A DNA stretch of 64,000 bases from an uncultured Pseudoxanthomonas sp. GTDB lineage: Bacteria; Pseudomonadota; Gammaproteobacteria; Xanthomonadales; Xanthomonadaceae. The stretch covers positions 1 through 64,000 of the forward strand of contig NZ_CAMPJD010000011.1 of assembly GCF_946886695.1 (NCBI RefSeq). Direction: 5' to 3'. The translations under genes and the position numbers were made by a program. This document shows, one piece after another, positions 45,907 through 56,786 of the stretch. Position 1 is the first letter of the stretch. Each line of letters opens with the position of its first letter. The notes under the pieces were generated by a model. That model made no database searches. It was given only the letters and a program-made list of their open reading frames with translations, and was not told the origin of the DNA.

Positions 45907-47363
45907 TGCCTGCCTGTCCTCAGTTCATCGATCATCCGATAGTCCAGCACATAGTCACGGCCGCTGCGATAGCGGCTCAACCGGGCTTTCATGCGTTTCA
46001 GGACCGCGTCGCGCTCGCGCCCGCTGTACTCGGGGTCGGCACTCATCTTCTCTACCGCACGGCTCTGGAAGCGGACAGCCTGCTCGAAGTCGTGATTGGC
46101 GGCCAGCGCGGCCGCGACGGTGTCCAGTTCATGCCAGGCCAAGGCCTCTTCGCGACGGATCATGTGCTGGGCGAGTTCCAGCGCCTGGACCGGATCGCGT
46201 TGTCCGGCGACAGGACAGGTGGCCCAGATCCAGACGCGTTCGTTGCGCGCTGACTCTGCCCCGGCTTCTTCGGCACGGGCCGCCCATTCGGCTGCCTGCC
46301 GGCAGTCGCGCGGCAGACCGCCCATCCCATCCAGGTAGTAGTTGGATTGCGCCAGCAATGCTTCGGCCGGCCGGCCTTGAGCCACTGCGCGCTGCAGGTG
46401 GGGGAGCGCCTTGAGCATGGCCGCATCGGTCTGGCCTTCTTTGCCTTCGGTGATGGTGATGAAGGTCATCCACGCGGCGTCGCCATGTCCACCTTCGCTG
46501 GCCTTCTCCCACCAGGCGAGGCTGGCGGCTTCATCCTTGGGCAGAACGGCCGGTATCTCGCCGCCGTACAGCAGGCTGCCGGTGACGAACTGGGCGAACG
46601 CATCGCCTTCCTCGGCCTTGCGCACCACGGCGCGTACGCGCAGGTGTCGCCACTGGCTGTAGTCAGGCCATCTCTCGTTCAGTCGCGTGCGCTTGGCCGC
46701 ATCATCCAGCAGTGCCCGGTCGAGTGTGGCCAGGCTGGGCGCCTGGCTCTGGAGCGAATTCGAGAGCGACATTTCCAGCACGCGGGATTCACTCATGCCC
46801 GTTCGCCGAATCTGCTCGTCCATCCCGAAGGACATGTCCTCCACCATGGACGTGTAAAGGAAGCGCCACTGACCATCCTCCCTCACGAACGCAGGTCCGA
46901 ACTGGAACTGGGTCTCCGTCGGTGGTGCCAGTTCGCCGATCGCCTGGTCGCCCACCACCGTGACGTGAGACAGGCTTGGTATGACGGCATCGGGCTGGGG
47001 TGGTCGGGTATTGATCCAACCCCGGCTCACGCACAGGGTTGCCACGGCGCGATCATCCATGGCCTGCAATGCCGCCTCGGTTTGAGTGGCGCGAAGAAGA
47101 TAGACGACCACGCGATCAAGAACCGGCAGGCGCCGCAACTGATCAGGCGAGGCGTAGAGCGCCATGTCGCGCAGAAAGCCGGCGTGCGTCAGGCTGGAGC
47201 CTGACAGCAGATCCACGGCCTCGACCTTGTCCTGGCTGCTCAGTGCTGCATAACGATCCCACGTTCGTGAGACCTCGTTCATCGTGGCCATGTCCTGCGC
47301 CGCCCACGCCGGCAGCACCAGTGCGCCAGCCAACATCCCGGTCAGCCATTTCCGCATCCGCAT
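45903..47363 (-). CDS. Exported Sel1-like repeat protein
   Basis: A 486-residue protein with a signal peptide (MRMRKWLTGMLAGALVLPAWAAQ). The N-terminal half has no recognised domain. Residues from about 265 on contain Sel1-type helical repeats (GDAFAQFVTGSLLYGG with DEAASLAWWEKASEGGHGDA; GRPAEALLAQSNYYLDGM with CRQAAEWAARAEEAG). AGGGGAA stands 6 bases before the ATG at 47363. The stop overlaps the GTG of the PH-domain gene, so it is translated with the PH pair. Role in envelope or protein complex assembly is only inferred from the repeats and context. Confidence 0.7.
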   Translation of the reverse strand: MRMRKWLTGMLAGALVLPAWAAQDMATMNEVSRTWDRYAALSSQDKVEAVDLLSGSSLTHAGFLRDMALYASPDQLRRLPVLDRVVVYLLRATQTEAALQAMDDRAVATLCVSRGWINTRPPQPDAVIPSLSHVTVVGDQAIGELAPPTETQFQFGPAFVREDGQWRFLYTSMVEDMSFGMDEQIRRTGMSESRVLEMSLSNSLQSQAPSLATLDRALLDDAAKRTRLNERWPDYSQWRHLRVRAVVRKAEEGDAFAQFVTGSLLYGGEIPAVLPKDEAASLAWWEKASEGGHGDAAWMTFITITEGKEGQTDAAMLKALPHLQRAVAQGRPAEALLAQSNYYLDGMGGLPRDCRQAAEWAARAEEAGAESARNERVWIWATCPVAGQRDPVQALELAQHMIRREEALAWHELDTVAAALAANHDFEQAVRFQSRAVEKMSADPEYSGRERDAVLKRMKARLSRYRSGRDYVLDYRMIDELRTGRQ

Positions 47364-47385
47364 CGTGTTCCCCTGTGTGGTTCCC

Positions 47386-48285
47386 TCAGTGGTAGGGATT
47401 GCCCTCGCCACTACCTTCCGGCCGCAAGGTATAGCGTTTGTAGGTCCACTGGTACTGCGCAGGATCGCGACGCGCGATCCGCTCGACGGCCTGGTTGAGC
47501 GCCGTCACTGCCGTCACGGCGTCGGCATCGGCTATCACTGCGGGTGCGCGTTCCACATGCAGTGCGAAGTCAGGCCCGGGGCCGATGCGTTCGCACCAGG
47601 CGAACAGTACCGTCGCTCCCGTGCGCTCGGCCAAGCGCGACACCAGCGTCATGGTCAGCGCGGGCTTGCCGAAGAACGGCGCGAATTCGCCGTCGCCCAT
47701 CTTGGGTTGCTGGTCCGGCAGGATGCCCACCGCACCCCCATCCTTCAGCACCTTCCACAGCTGGCGCACGGCGGGGCCCTCCGCGCGCACCTGGCGGATG
47801 TTGTCCGCTCCACGCACGCGCAGCAGGAAGGCATCACCCGCCGGCGACTCGGGCGGGCGGTAGACGATGGCGATCGGGCCGCGCGAGGCCAGCCACTGGT
47901 TGAGCAGTTCCCAATTGCCGAAGTGGGGCGCTGCGACGATCACGCCTTTGCCGCTGGCCAGCGCTTCGTCGTACAGCGCCTCGCCGTGACGCTCGCGCAG
48001 GCAGGCCAGGTTCTCGCCTGCCGGCCGTGTCCAGAAGCGCAGGGTTTCCAGCGCCTGCCGCGCGGTCGTGCGCAGGATGGCAGCGTGCAGTTCCTCACGC
48101 TGTCCCGGCAGCAGGTCCGGGTAGGCGATCTCCAGATTGCGGCGGGCCACCCGGCTTTCGCGCACGTCGAACCGCCGCCAAGCCCAGGCCATCGTGTCTC
48201 CCAGCGTGCGCAGCCAAGGCCAGGGGAGGTGCCCGATGAAGGCGGCGGCGTGGTAGCCAAGGGCGGCAAGAGTGTCCGGTTTCAT
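47386..48285 (-). CDS. Lipid A lauroyl/myristoyl acyltransferase family (LpxL/HtrB-like)
   Basis: A 299-residue peripheral inner-membrane acyltransferase that adds secondary acyl chains to lipid A. The catalytic H-x4-E/D motif is present in [52 protein letters not shown] (family block) and the terminal [17 protein letters not shown] are conserved. The short N-terminal region lacks an obvious strong anchor. Start 48285. It is divergent from dtd, with 95 bases between, and probably leads the minus-strand group through Sel1, PH and GT9 genes (22 bases to the next). Confidence 0.9.
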   Translation of the reverse strand: MKPDTLAALGYHAAAFIGHLPWPWLRTLGDTMAWAWRRFDVRESRVARRNLEIAYPDLLPGQREELHAAILRTTARQALETLRFWTRPAGENLACLRERHGEALYDEALASGKGVIVAAPHFGNWELLNQWLASRGPIAIVYRPPESPAGDAFLLRVRGADNIRQVRAEGPAVRQLWKVLKDGGAVGILPDQQPKMGDGEFAPFFGKPALTMTLVSRLAERTGATVLFAWCERIGPGPDFALHVERAPAVIADADAVTAVTALNQAVERIARRDPAQYQWTYKRYTLRPEGSGEGNPYH

Positions 48286-48380
48286 CCGCCGAGTGTAGCC
48301 AACCGGCGTGTCACCCTTGCCGGTGCGCGGCGGCGGGCCCGGTATCCTGTTCTTCCCTTCATGCCATCCGGACCCGTCCC

Positions 48381-48821
48381 ATGCTTTCCCTGATCCAGCG
48401 CGTGACCCGGGCGAGCGTCGCGGTTGACGACGATGTCGTAGGGGCCATCGACACCGGTCTGCTGGCGTTGGTGGGGCTGGAACCGGGGGATGGCGAGGCG
48501 CAGATCGCCCGCATGGCCGAACGCCTGCTGGGTTATCGGGTCTTCGCCGACGAGGCGGGGCGCATGAACCGGTCCCTGGCCGATACGAACGGCGGGCTGC
48601 TGCTGGTCAGCCAGTTCACGTTGGCCGCCGATACCCGTTCCGGCATGCGGCCCAGCTTCACCACCGCGGCCCCGCCCGCCGAGGCTGAACAGGGCTTCAA
48701 CCGGCTGGTCGACATCTGCCGCGAAAAGCACGCCGGCAGGGTGGAAACCGGGCGTTTTGGCGCCCATATGGTGATCAGCCTCGTCAACGACGGGCCCGTG
48801 ACCTTCCTGCTCCGCCCGTGA
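48381..48821 (+). CDS. dtd: D-aminoacyl-tRNA deacylase
   Basis: A 146-residue proofreading enzyme that removes D-amino acids and glycine from mischarged tRNAs. Both signature motifs are intact: [12 protein letters not shown] (SQFTL) and [11 protein letters not shown] (a variant of NxGPVT). [13 protein letters not shown] is the standard N-terminus. Length is normal. Confidence 0.96.
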   Translation: MLSLIQRVTRASVAVDDDVVGAIDTGLLALVGLEPGDGEAQIARMAERLLGYRVFADEAGRMNRSLADTNGGLLLVSQFTLAADTRSGMRPSFTTAAPPAEAEQGFNRLVDICREKHAGRVETGRFGAHMVISLVNDGPVTFLLRP

Positions 48822-48873
48822 CGTTCTCCCCTTGTCGGGAGACAGGCTTCGGGAACCCAAGCCGGTCCGGGCT

Positions 48874-48882
48874 GGTATAATA
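48874..48882 (+). promoter_or_regulatory. Extended -10 promoter of rpoD
   Basis: TGGTATAAT contains a perfect sigma-70 -10 hexamer (48877-48882) preceded by the TGn extension. No good -35 lies 17 bases upstream, as tolerated by extended -10 promoters. The start site would be about 33 bases before the rpoD ATG. Confidence 0.7.
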
Positions 48883-48921
48883 CGGGGTTCTCCCTTTCCT
48901 CTTCCCGGTGGCGCAACCTCG

Positions 48922-50778
<1,857 letters not shown>

Positions 50779-50805
50779 CGCGAAGAAGCACGGCATTGCA
50801 CCAAT

Positions 50806-50838
50806 GAAGCGCGGCCCTGAGGGGCCGCGTTTCTTTTT
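50806..50838 (+). terminator. Rho-independent terminator of rpoD
   Basis: A stem of at least 10 bp centred on GCGGCCC (50811-50817) with GGGCCGC (50822-50828), loop TGAG, extends outward through C-G, G-U and A-T pairs and ends in TTTCTTTTT. Confidence 0.9.
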
Positions 50839-50932
50839 GGTGCATGGCTGGCGTCGCTGACGCGTCCGTCTTGCCATCATCATCACATGCGCGCCACTAC
50901 ACTCGCGGGCACCCCACGAGTCAGACTTCCGC

Positions 50933-52477
50933 GTGCAGCGACGGGACGCAATCAAATCCGTCCTCGCCATTGCGTTGCTGGGCAGCATGCCCCGCGCGAT
51001 GGCGCAGGCCACGAAAACAGCGAACACCGCGACAGCATCGACGCGATTCACCTTGGAAACGGTTCCACGCCTTGCGCAAGCGATGGCGGGGCAGCCTTAT
51101 CGCGCGCCTGACGAACAGCTGCCCGCGTCACTGGATACCGGCTACGACGCGTATCGCGACCTCCGCTTCGACCCAGCGCAGGCCGTCTGGCGCAGGGAAG
51201 CCCTGCCATTCCAGGTGCAGATGTTCCATCGCGGATTCCTGTTCAAGCAGCGTGTGGAGCTGTGGCGCGTGCATGAGGGGCGCGCGGAGCCGATTCCGTA
51301 TTCCCCCGGGCTGTTTGATTTTCCGCAGGGCGTGACGCCTCCAGAGGACCAAGCCTTGGGGTTCGCAGGCTTCCGCGTGCATACGCCGCTCAACCAGCCA
51401 GATGTGTTCGACGAGTTGATCGCATTCCTCGGCGCCAGCTATTTCCGTGCCCTAGGCAAGGGACACGCATACGGCCTTTCCGCGCGCGGACTCGCGCTGG
51501 GCAGCGGTGATGCGGGTGCGGAGGAGTTCCCGCTGTTCCGCGCCTTCTGGATCGAGCAACCTTCGGCAGGCGCGAAGCACTTGGTCGTGCATGCGTTGCT
51601 CGACAGTCCCAGCGTGACGGGCGCATTCCGTTTCGTGATCGGCCCGGGTGGCGAAACCACCATCGACGTGCAGTCGCGCCTGTATCCCCGCGTGGACCTG
51701 GCGCATGCCGGCATCGCGCCGTTGACCAGCATGTTCGAGTTCGATGCCGGTGATCGTGTGGGAACCGACGACTACCGGCCGGCCGTGCACGACTCCGATG
51801 GGCTTGCCATTTTCAACGGGCATGGCGAACAGATCTGGCGTCCGCTGAGCAACCCGCCGCGGGTCCAGCACAGTGCCTTCGCCGATGCCGGGCCTCGCGG
51901 CTTTGGCCTTATGCAGCGCAAGCGCGGCTTCGGCGACTACGCCGATATCGAGGCGCGTTACCACCAGCGTCCCAGTCTCTGGATCGAGCCCAAGGGGGAT
52001 TGGGGCAAAGGCGCGGTCACGCTGGTGGAAATTCCCACCGGCGACGAGTATCACGACAATGTGGTGGCGTTCTGGCGACCCGAGGCGCCGCTACGCGCGG
52101 GGCGCGAACACCGTTTCGACTACCGCATGCACTGGTGCGACACGCATCAGTGGGACGCCGACCTGGCCATCGTCACCGCCACGCGCATTGGCGCGGCGCC
52201 TGATCCTGCCCGTCGACTGGTGGTGATCGATCTGGATGGCGGCCGCCTGGCCGCGCTGCCGCGTGATGCGAAGCTGATACCGGATGTCTGGGCGGCCCGG
52301 GGCGACATCGTCGGCGCGGTGGTCTATCCGAATCCGGAGACACGCGGCTGGCGCCTGAGCTTCGAACTCCGTCCTCAGGAGGGTGGCACGGACGGGCGTG
52401 ACGTGGAACTGCATGCGCGCGTGCTGGAGGGGCACGTGCCGTTATCCGAAACCTGGCTGTACCGCTGGAGTACCTGA
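50933..52477 (+). CDS. opgD: Periplasmic glucan biosynthesis protein, OpgD/OpgG family
   Basis: A 514-residue periplasmic protein needed to make osmoregulated periplasmic glucans. The N-terminus [17 protein letters not shown] has twin arginines and a weakly hydrophobic core, so Tat export as for OpgD is more likely than the Sec route of OpgG. Family blocks include [54 protein letters not shown] and [17 protein letters not shown]. Start GTG at 50933; the ribosome-binding site is weak. It is followed after 2 bases by opgH. The D-versus-G assignment rests mainly on the signal. Confidence 0.85.
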   Translation: MQRRDAIKSVLAIALLGSMPRAMAQATKTANTATASTRFTLETVPRLAQAMAGQPYRAPDEQLPASLDTGYDAYRDLRFDPAQAVWRREALPFQVQMFHRGFLFKQRVELWRVHEGRAEPIPYSPGLFDFPQGVTPPEDQALGFAGFRVHTPLNQPDVFDELIAFLGASYFRALGKGHAYGLSARGLALGSGDAGAEEFPLFRAFWIEQPSAGAKHLVVHALLDSPSVTGAFRFVIGPGGETTIDVQSRLYPRVDLAHAGIAPLTSMFEFDAGDRVGTDDYRPAVHDSDGLAIFNGHGEQIWRPLSNPPRVQHSAFADAGPRGFGLMQRKRGFGDYADIEARYHQRPSLWIEPKGDWGKGAVTLVEIPTGDEYHDNVVAFWRPEAPLRAGREHRFDYRMHWCDTHQWDADLAIVTATRIGAAPDPARRLVVIDLDGGRLAALPRDAKLIPDVWAARGDIVGAVVYPNPETRGWRLSFELRPQEGGTDGRDVELHARVLEGHVPLSETWLYRWST

Positions 52478-52479
52478 CC

Positions 52480-54450
52480 ATGAACACAGATCGCGTGGAT
52501 GATCCGCTGCAGCAGGAATGGCTGCCCCCGGAATCGCCGCTTGCCATGCCGGTACAGGACCTGCGGACAGGACGCCTGTCGTCAAGAGCGCTGCCCACAT
52601 CGCCGCCCGCAATCAGGCGGCGGCGTGCGCTGGTAATGGGTACTGCGATCGCGCTGACCCTGTTCGCGACCTACCAGATCTGGTGGGTATTGCGCGGTGA
52701 CGGCATCAATGTGCTGGAGGGCGTGCTGCTCGCGTTGTTTGTTGCGCTGTTCGCCTGGATCGCGCTGTCGTTCTCCAGTGCACTGGCTGGCTTCGTCCTG
52801 CTGTTGCGTCGACGCCCGCATCCACTCGGCATCGATGACGTGGCGGCGCTTCCCGTGCTATCGACGCGCACCGCCCTGCTGCTGCCGACCTACAACGAAG
52901 ACCCGCATCGCGTGCTGGCCGGCCTGCATGCCATGCATGAGTCGCTGCAAGGTACGGGGCAAGGGAGTCGCTTCGACTTCTTCATCCTCAGCGACTCCAC
53001 GCGCCCGGAAGTTAGGCATCAGGAAGTGGCTGCCGTCCGGGCTCTGCGGCGCAGTCTGGGTGCAGACGCACGTGTGTTCTACCGCCGCCGCCGCGAGAAC
53101 ACGGAGCGCAAGGCAGGCAACATCGCGGAGTGGGTGCGGCGTTTCGGCGGCGCGTATCCGCAGATGCTGATCCTGGATGCCGACAGCCTGATGACCGGCG
53201 ACACCCTGGTCCGTCTGGCGGGTGCGATGGAACGCAATGCCAGCGTTGCACTGATCCAGACGTTGCCGATGATCGTCAATGGGCGCACGTTCTTCGCGCG
53301 CATGCAGCAGTTCGCCGGTCGCGTGTATGGCCCGGTGGTGGCGCACGGCATTGCCTGGTGGCATGGCGCGGAAGGCAACTACTGGGGGCACAACGCCATC
53401 ATCCGGACCGCGGCGTTCGCCAGGCATGCCGGCCTGCCCCACCTTCGCGGCGGCAAGCCGTTCGAGGGGGCCGTGCTCAGCCATGATTTCGTGGAGGCCG
53501 CGCTGCTTCGCCGTGGTGGCTGGGCCATCCACATGGCGCCGGGGTTGGATGGCAGTTACGAGGAAGGTCCGCCTTCGCTGACCGACATGCTGGTGCGCGA
53601 CCGCCGCTGGTGCCAGGGCAATCTGCAGCACGGTGCGGTACTGCCGGCGCGCGGGCTGCACCGCATGCATCGGCTGCATCTGCTGGTCGGCATCGGTCAC
53701 TACTTCACTGCGCCGATGTGGGCCATGCTGATGCTGGTCGGCCTGGCCATTCCGTTGCAGCAGGCCGGCTTCAACCTGAGTCAGCCGCATATGGAAGGCT
53801 TCACGCCTGCACTCTACTGGCGCGGCGGTGACCCGGCGCGCTTCCTGTGGGTTTTCTACTTCACGATGACGGTGCTGCTGGCGCCCAAGGCGATGGGCTG
53901 CGTGGCCACGCTGATGCAGCCGGCGTTGCGTCGGCAGTGCGGCGGTGGGCTGCGCATCATCGGCAGCGCGTTGCTGGAAACCGTGATGGCGGCATTGATG
54001 GCGCCCGTCACCATGTACGTGCAGTCGCGTGGCGTGGCGGAAGTGCTGGCCGGACAGGATTCCGGCTGGGAGACGCAGCGTCGCGATGATGGCAGCGTGC
54101 CCCTCGGCAGCCTGGTGCGCCGCTACGCGGGATTGACGTTGTTCGGCGCGAGCAGCGGCGTGGTCGCCTACCTCGTGTCGCCCGCACTGGCGGCATGGAT
54201 GGGGCCGGTCGTGCTGGGCATGGTCCTGTCCATCCCCATCAACGTACTGACGGCCTCGCCCGTGGTCGGCCAGCGCCTGCGCGCTGCAGGATGGCTGCGC
54301 ATTCCAGAGGAATCCACGCCTCCGGCGATCCTCGCTCGTGCCCTGGCATTGCGCGCCGCACCCGACGACGCGCCATCCGTACCCTTGGCCTCCGGTACAA
54401 TCCTCGCGCTGGGGGCCTATAGCTCAATGGTTAGAGCAGAGGACTCATAA
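52480..54450 (+). CDS. opgH: Glucan glucosyltransferase OpgH (short type), 3' end inside a tRNA gene
   Basis: A 656-residue inner-membrane beta-glucosyltransferase that builds the osmoregulated periplasmic glucan backbone from UDP-glucose. GT2 motifs are [29 protein letters not shown] (D,D) and [13 protein letters not shown] (Q..RW). At least six transmembrane helices flank them. It is shorter than E. coli OpgH (about 850), as expected for this lineage. The reading frame runs into the downstream tRNA gene: the last 12 codons (from Gly at about 54413) and the TAA, which includes part of the anticodon loop, lie in it. The natural C-terminus is therefore set by tRNA sequence. Confidence 0.93.
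   Translation: MNTDRVDDPLQQEWLPPESPLAMPVQDLRTGRLSSRALPTSPPAIRRRRALVMGTAIALTLFATYQIWWVLRGDGINVLEGVLLALFVALFAWIALSFSSALAGFVLLLRRRPHPLGIDDVAALPVLSTRTALLLPTYNEDPHRVLAGLHAMHESLQGTGQGSRFDFFILSDSTRPEVRHQEVAAVRALRRSLGADARVFYRRRRENTERKAGNIAEWVRRFGGAYPQMLILDADSLMTGDTLVRLAGAMERNASVALIQTLPMIVNGRTFFARMQQFAGRVYGPVVAHGIAWWHGAEGNYWGHNAIIRTAAFARHAGLPHLRGGKPFEGAVLSHDFVEAALLRRGGWAIHMAPGLDGSYEEGPPSLTDMLVRDRRWCQGNLQHGAVLPARGLHRMHRLHLLVGIGHYFTAPMWAMLMLVGLAIPLQQAGFNLSQPHMEGFTPALYWRGGDPARFLWVFYFTMTVLLAPKAMGCVATLMQPALRRQCGGGLRIIGSALLETVMAALMAPVTMYVQSRGVAEVLAGQDSGWETQRRDDGSVPLGSLVRRYAGLTLFGASSGVVAYLVSPALAAWMGPVVLGMVLSIPINVLTASPVVGQRLRAAGWLRIPEESTPPAILARALALRAAPDDAPSVPLASGTILALGAYSSMVRAEDS
54396..54401 (+). promoter_or_regulatory. 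-10 element of the tRNA gene inside opgH
   Basis: TACAAT lies 11 bases before the tRNA 5' end within opgH codons and matches the -10 of sigma-70 promoters. No clear -35 is visible at 17 bases. The tRNA may also be cut out of the opgH transcript. Confidence 0.45.
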
Positions 54451-54488
54451 TCCTTTGGTTCCAGGTTCGAGTCCTGGTGGGCCCACCA
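54413..54488 (+). tRNA. tRNA with CAU anticodon, probably tRNA-Ile2 (lysidine-modified)
   Basis: The 76-base cloverleaf is complete. Acceptor GGGCCTA pairs with TGGGCCC; the D arm is AGCTCAATGGTTAGAGC; the anticodon stem-loop has CAT at 54446-54448; the T arm has GGTTCGAGTCC; discriminator A and encoded CCA end it. CAU can mean elongator Met, initiator Met or Ile2. The initiator is excluded by the paired first acceptor base. C4-G69 and C5-G68 in the acceptor stem are the pairs reported to be recognised by TilS, so Ile2 read as AUA after lysidine modification is favoured over elongator Met. Confidence 0.9.
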
Positions 54489-54626
54489 TCCCTGCCAACC
54501 CCTGACAGATGGTCGGCGGCGACTGGAGCGGCTGAAAGTGGGTGTCCCCTTCTGTTCGACGGAGTGGAGGACCGGACTTCCCGCTGATCTTCGCGCCGGT
54601 CATCGCCCTGCCCGTCGGCCCCATGC

Positions 54627-56762
54627 ATGCGAGCGATGTCGCGAATCCGTTGGAAACTCGGCAGCCTGCTGCTCATGCCATGCGCCGTCGCCCTGGCAGA
54701 GGAAGGGCAGCCAGTGGCCGCGGAGACGCTCGACCGCGTCGTGGTCGTCGCAACGCGTCTTGAATCGGTAGATGCCTTCGACGTGCCGGCCTCGGTGGAT
54801 ACCATCGTGGTGGGCGACGGCGGCGCGCGATCCCAGTCCGCGTTGTCGGAAGTGCTGGTCGGCGTCCCCGGGCTGCTCGCGCGCGAACGGCAGAATCTCG
54901 CGCAGGACACGCAGCTTTCGATCCGAGGCTTCGGCGCGCGCTCGACCTTTGGCGTGCGCGGATTGCGTCTGTACGCCGATGGCGTGCCTGCGACAATGCC
55001 CGACGGGCAGGGCCAGGTATCCCACTTCAACATGCTGGGCGCGGATCGCGTGGAGGTGCTGCGGGGGCCGTTCTCCGCCCTGCATGGCAATTCTTCCGGC
55101 GGCGTGATCCAACTGTGGAGCGACGTTCCCGGGGAGGGCCATGAAGCCCGGGTGCAGGCAAGCGTGGGCAGCCATGGCAACCGTGTACTGGGTGCGCGGA
55201 TACGCGGTGCCCGCGATATCGTGGGCTACAGCGTGGCGGCGTCGATGCTGGAGACGGACGGCTACCGCGCGCATAGCGCGGCGCGGCGCGAATCGCTGAA
55301 TGCGAAAGTCCGGTTGAAGCCGGGCCGCGCCACGCTGGACCTGGTCTTCAATCATTTCGACGCGCCCGACGCCAAGGATCCGCTGGGCCTTACGCGTGCG
55401 CAGGCATGGCAGGATCCGCGTCAGGCAACGCCGGTGGCGACGCAGTTCGACACGCGGAAGTCCGTCCGGCAGGACCAGCTGGGTGCCGTGTACGAATGGC
55501 CTTTTGGCAGCGGACATCTGCTGCGGGCGATGGCCTATGGTGGGCGGCGCGACGTCGAGCAATACCTCGCGTTGCCGGGCACCGCGCAAGCCAATCCACT
55601 CAACGCCGGCGGCGTGATCGATCTCGACAACGACTACGGTGGGGCGGACCTGCGCTGGTCATGGACGGGCGAGCTTGCCGGGCGTCCGTTCGAGGTCAGT
55701 GCGGGCACGAATGCCGATCGGCAGCGCCAGCATCGTCGTGGCTACGAGAATTTCGTCGGCGCGGTGCAGGGCGTGCGAGGCGCGTTGCGGCGCGACGAGC
55801 GCAACCAGGTAGGGAATGTCGACCAGTACGCACAAGCCTGGTGGCGGTTTGCGCCCCGCTGGTCCTTGCTGGCGGGCGCTCGCCACAGCCGCATTGCGTT
55901 CCGCTCGCGGGATGGGTACGTCACCGTCGCGAATCCCGACGACAGTGGCCGGGTGACGTACGAACGCACCACGCCCGTAGCGGGGCTCGTGTACGCGCCC
56001 ACCGATGCGCTGCGGCTGTATGCATCCATCGGGCGCGGCTTCGAGACACCGACGTTCAACGAGATCGGCTATCGCGCCGATGGCGGTGCAGGGCTGGCGT
56101 TCGATCTGCGGCCGGCGGTCAGCCGGAACGCAGAGGTGGGGATGAAGTGGCGGGACGGGCGGGGCGCTCGCGTCGAAGCGGCTCTGTTCCGCGCCGATAC
56201 CGATGACGAGCTCGCGGTCGCACGCAACGTGGCTGGGCGGAGCAGCTACCGCAATGCCGGCGCCGCACGACGCCAGGGCATGGAACTGCAGGCCGGTCTG
56301 CAACTCCACGCCGCATGGCGGCTGCAGCTGGCCTATACGTGGCTGGACGCCACGTTCCGCGACGGCTTTCCTATCTGCACCTCAAGCGGTTGCACCAGGC
56401 CGGGTGTGCAGGTCGCGGCCGGCACGCGAATTCCCGGGATTGCCCGGCAACAGGCATCGGTGCGCCTGGGCTGGCAGGGCGAGCAGTGGAGCGTTGCTGC
56501 GCAATTGCTGGGCGTCAGTGCGGTCACGGTGAACGATACAGGCAGCGAACGTGCCCCGGGCCATGGCCTGCTCAACCTCGAACTCGTGCGCGATTGGCCG
56601 ACCGGCAGCGGGCGCCTGCAGGGCTTCGCCCGTATCGACAACGCACTGGACCGGTTCCATATCGGTTCTGTCATCGTCAACGAAGGCAATGGCCGGTTCT
56701 ACGAACCCGGTGCCGGGCGCACGTTCACCGTGGGACTGCGCTGGCACTGGGCGGACCGCTGA
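54627..56762 (+). CDS. TonB-dependent outer membrane receptor, YncD/PqqU-like
   Basis: A 711-residue outer-membrane receptor with signal peptide (LGSLLLMPCAVALAEE), plug domain and a 22-strand-type barrel. A TonB-box-like LDRVVVVATR precedes the plug. The plug segment LARERQNLAQDTQLSIRGFG, then FGVRGLRLYADGVPATMPDGQGQVSHF, closely recalls the E. coli YncD (PqqU) type that imports pyrroloquinoline quinone. The barrel ends in FTVGLRWHW with an aromatic C-terminal region. Substrate by analogy only. An alternative start is ATG 54636. The two-component genes converge on it. Confidence 0.83.
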   Translation: MRAMSRIRWKLGSLLLMPCAVALAEEGQPVAAETLDRVVVVATRLESVDAFDVPASVDTIVVGDGGARSQSALSEVLVGVPGLLARERQNLAQDTQLSIRGFGARSTFGVRGLRLYADGVPATMPDGQGQVSHFNMLGADRVEVLRGPFSALHGNSSGGVIQLWSDVPGEGHEARVQASVGSHGNRVLGARIRGARDIVGYSVAASMLETDGYRAHSAARRESLNAKVRLKPGRATLDLVFNHFDAPDAKDPLGLTRAQAWQDPRQATPVATQFDTRKSVRQDQLGAVYEWPFGSGHLLRAMAYGGRRDVEQYLALPGTAQANPLNAGGVIDLDNDYGGADLRWSWTGELAGRPFEVSAGTNADRQRQHRRGYENFVGAVQGVRGALRRDERNQVGNVDQYAQAWWRFAPRWSLLAGARHSRIAFRSRDGYVTVANPDDSGRVTYERTTPVAGLVYAPTDALRLYASIGRGFETPTFNEIGYRADGGAGLAFDLRPAVSRNAEVGMKWRDGRGARVEAALFRADTDDELAVARNVAGRSSYRNAGAARRQGMELQAGLQLHAAWRLQLAYTWLDATFRDGFPICTSSGCTRPGVQVAAGTRIPGIARQQASVRLGWQGEQWSVAAQLLGVSAVTVNDTGSERAPGHGLLNLELVRDWPTGSGRLQGFARIDNALDRFHIGSVIVNEGNGRFYEPGAGRTFTVGLRWHWADR

Positions 56763-56786
56763 CGGCGCATCGGCCTTCTGGCGCGC

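Noticed and set aside
48832..48921. N-terminal extension of RpoD by 30 residues
   Set aside because: The extension would cover the -10 promoter element; the ATG at 48922 gives the conserved sigma-70 region 1.1.
54489..54626. Riboswitch before the TonB receptor
   Set aside because: I looked for cobalamin, thiamine and similar conserved cores in the 138-base leader and saw none.
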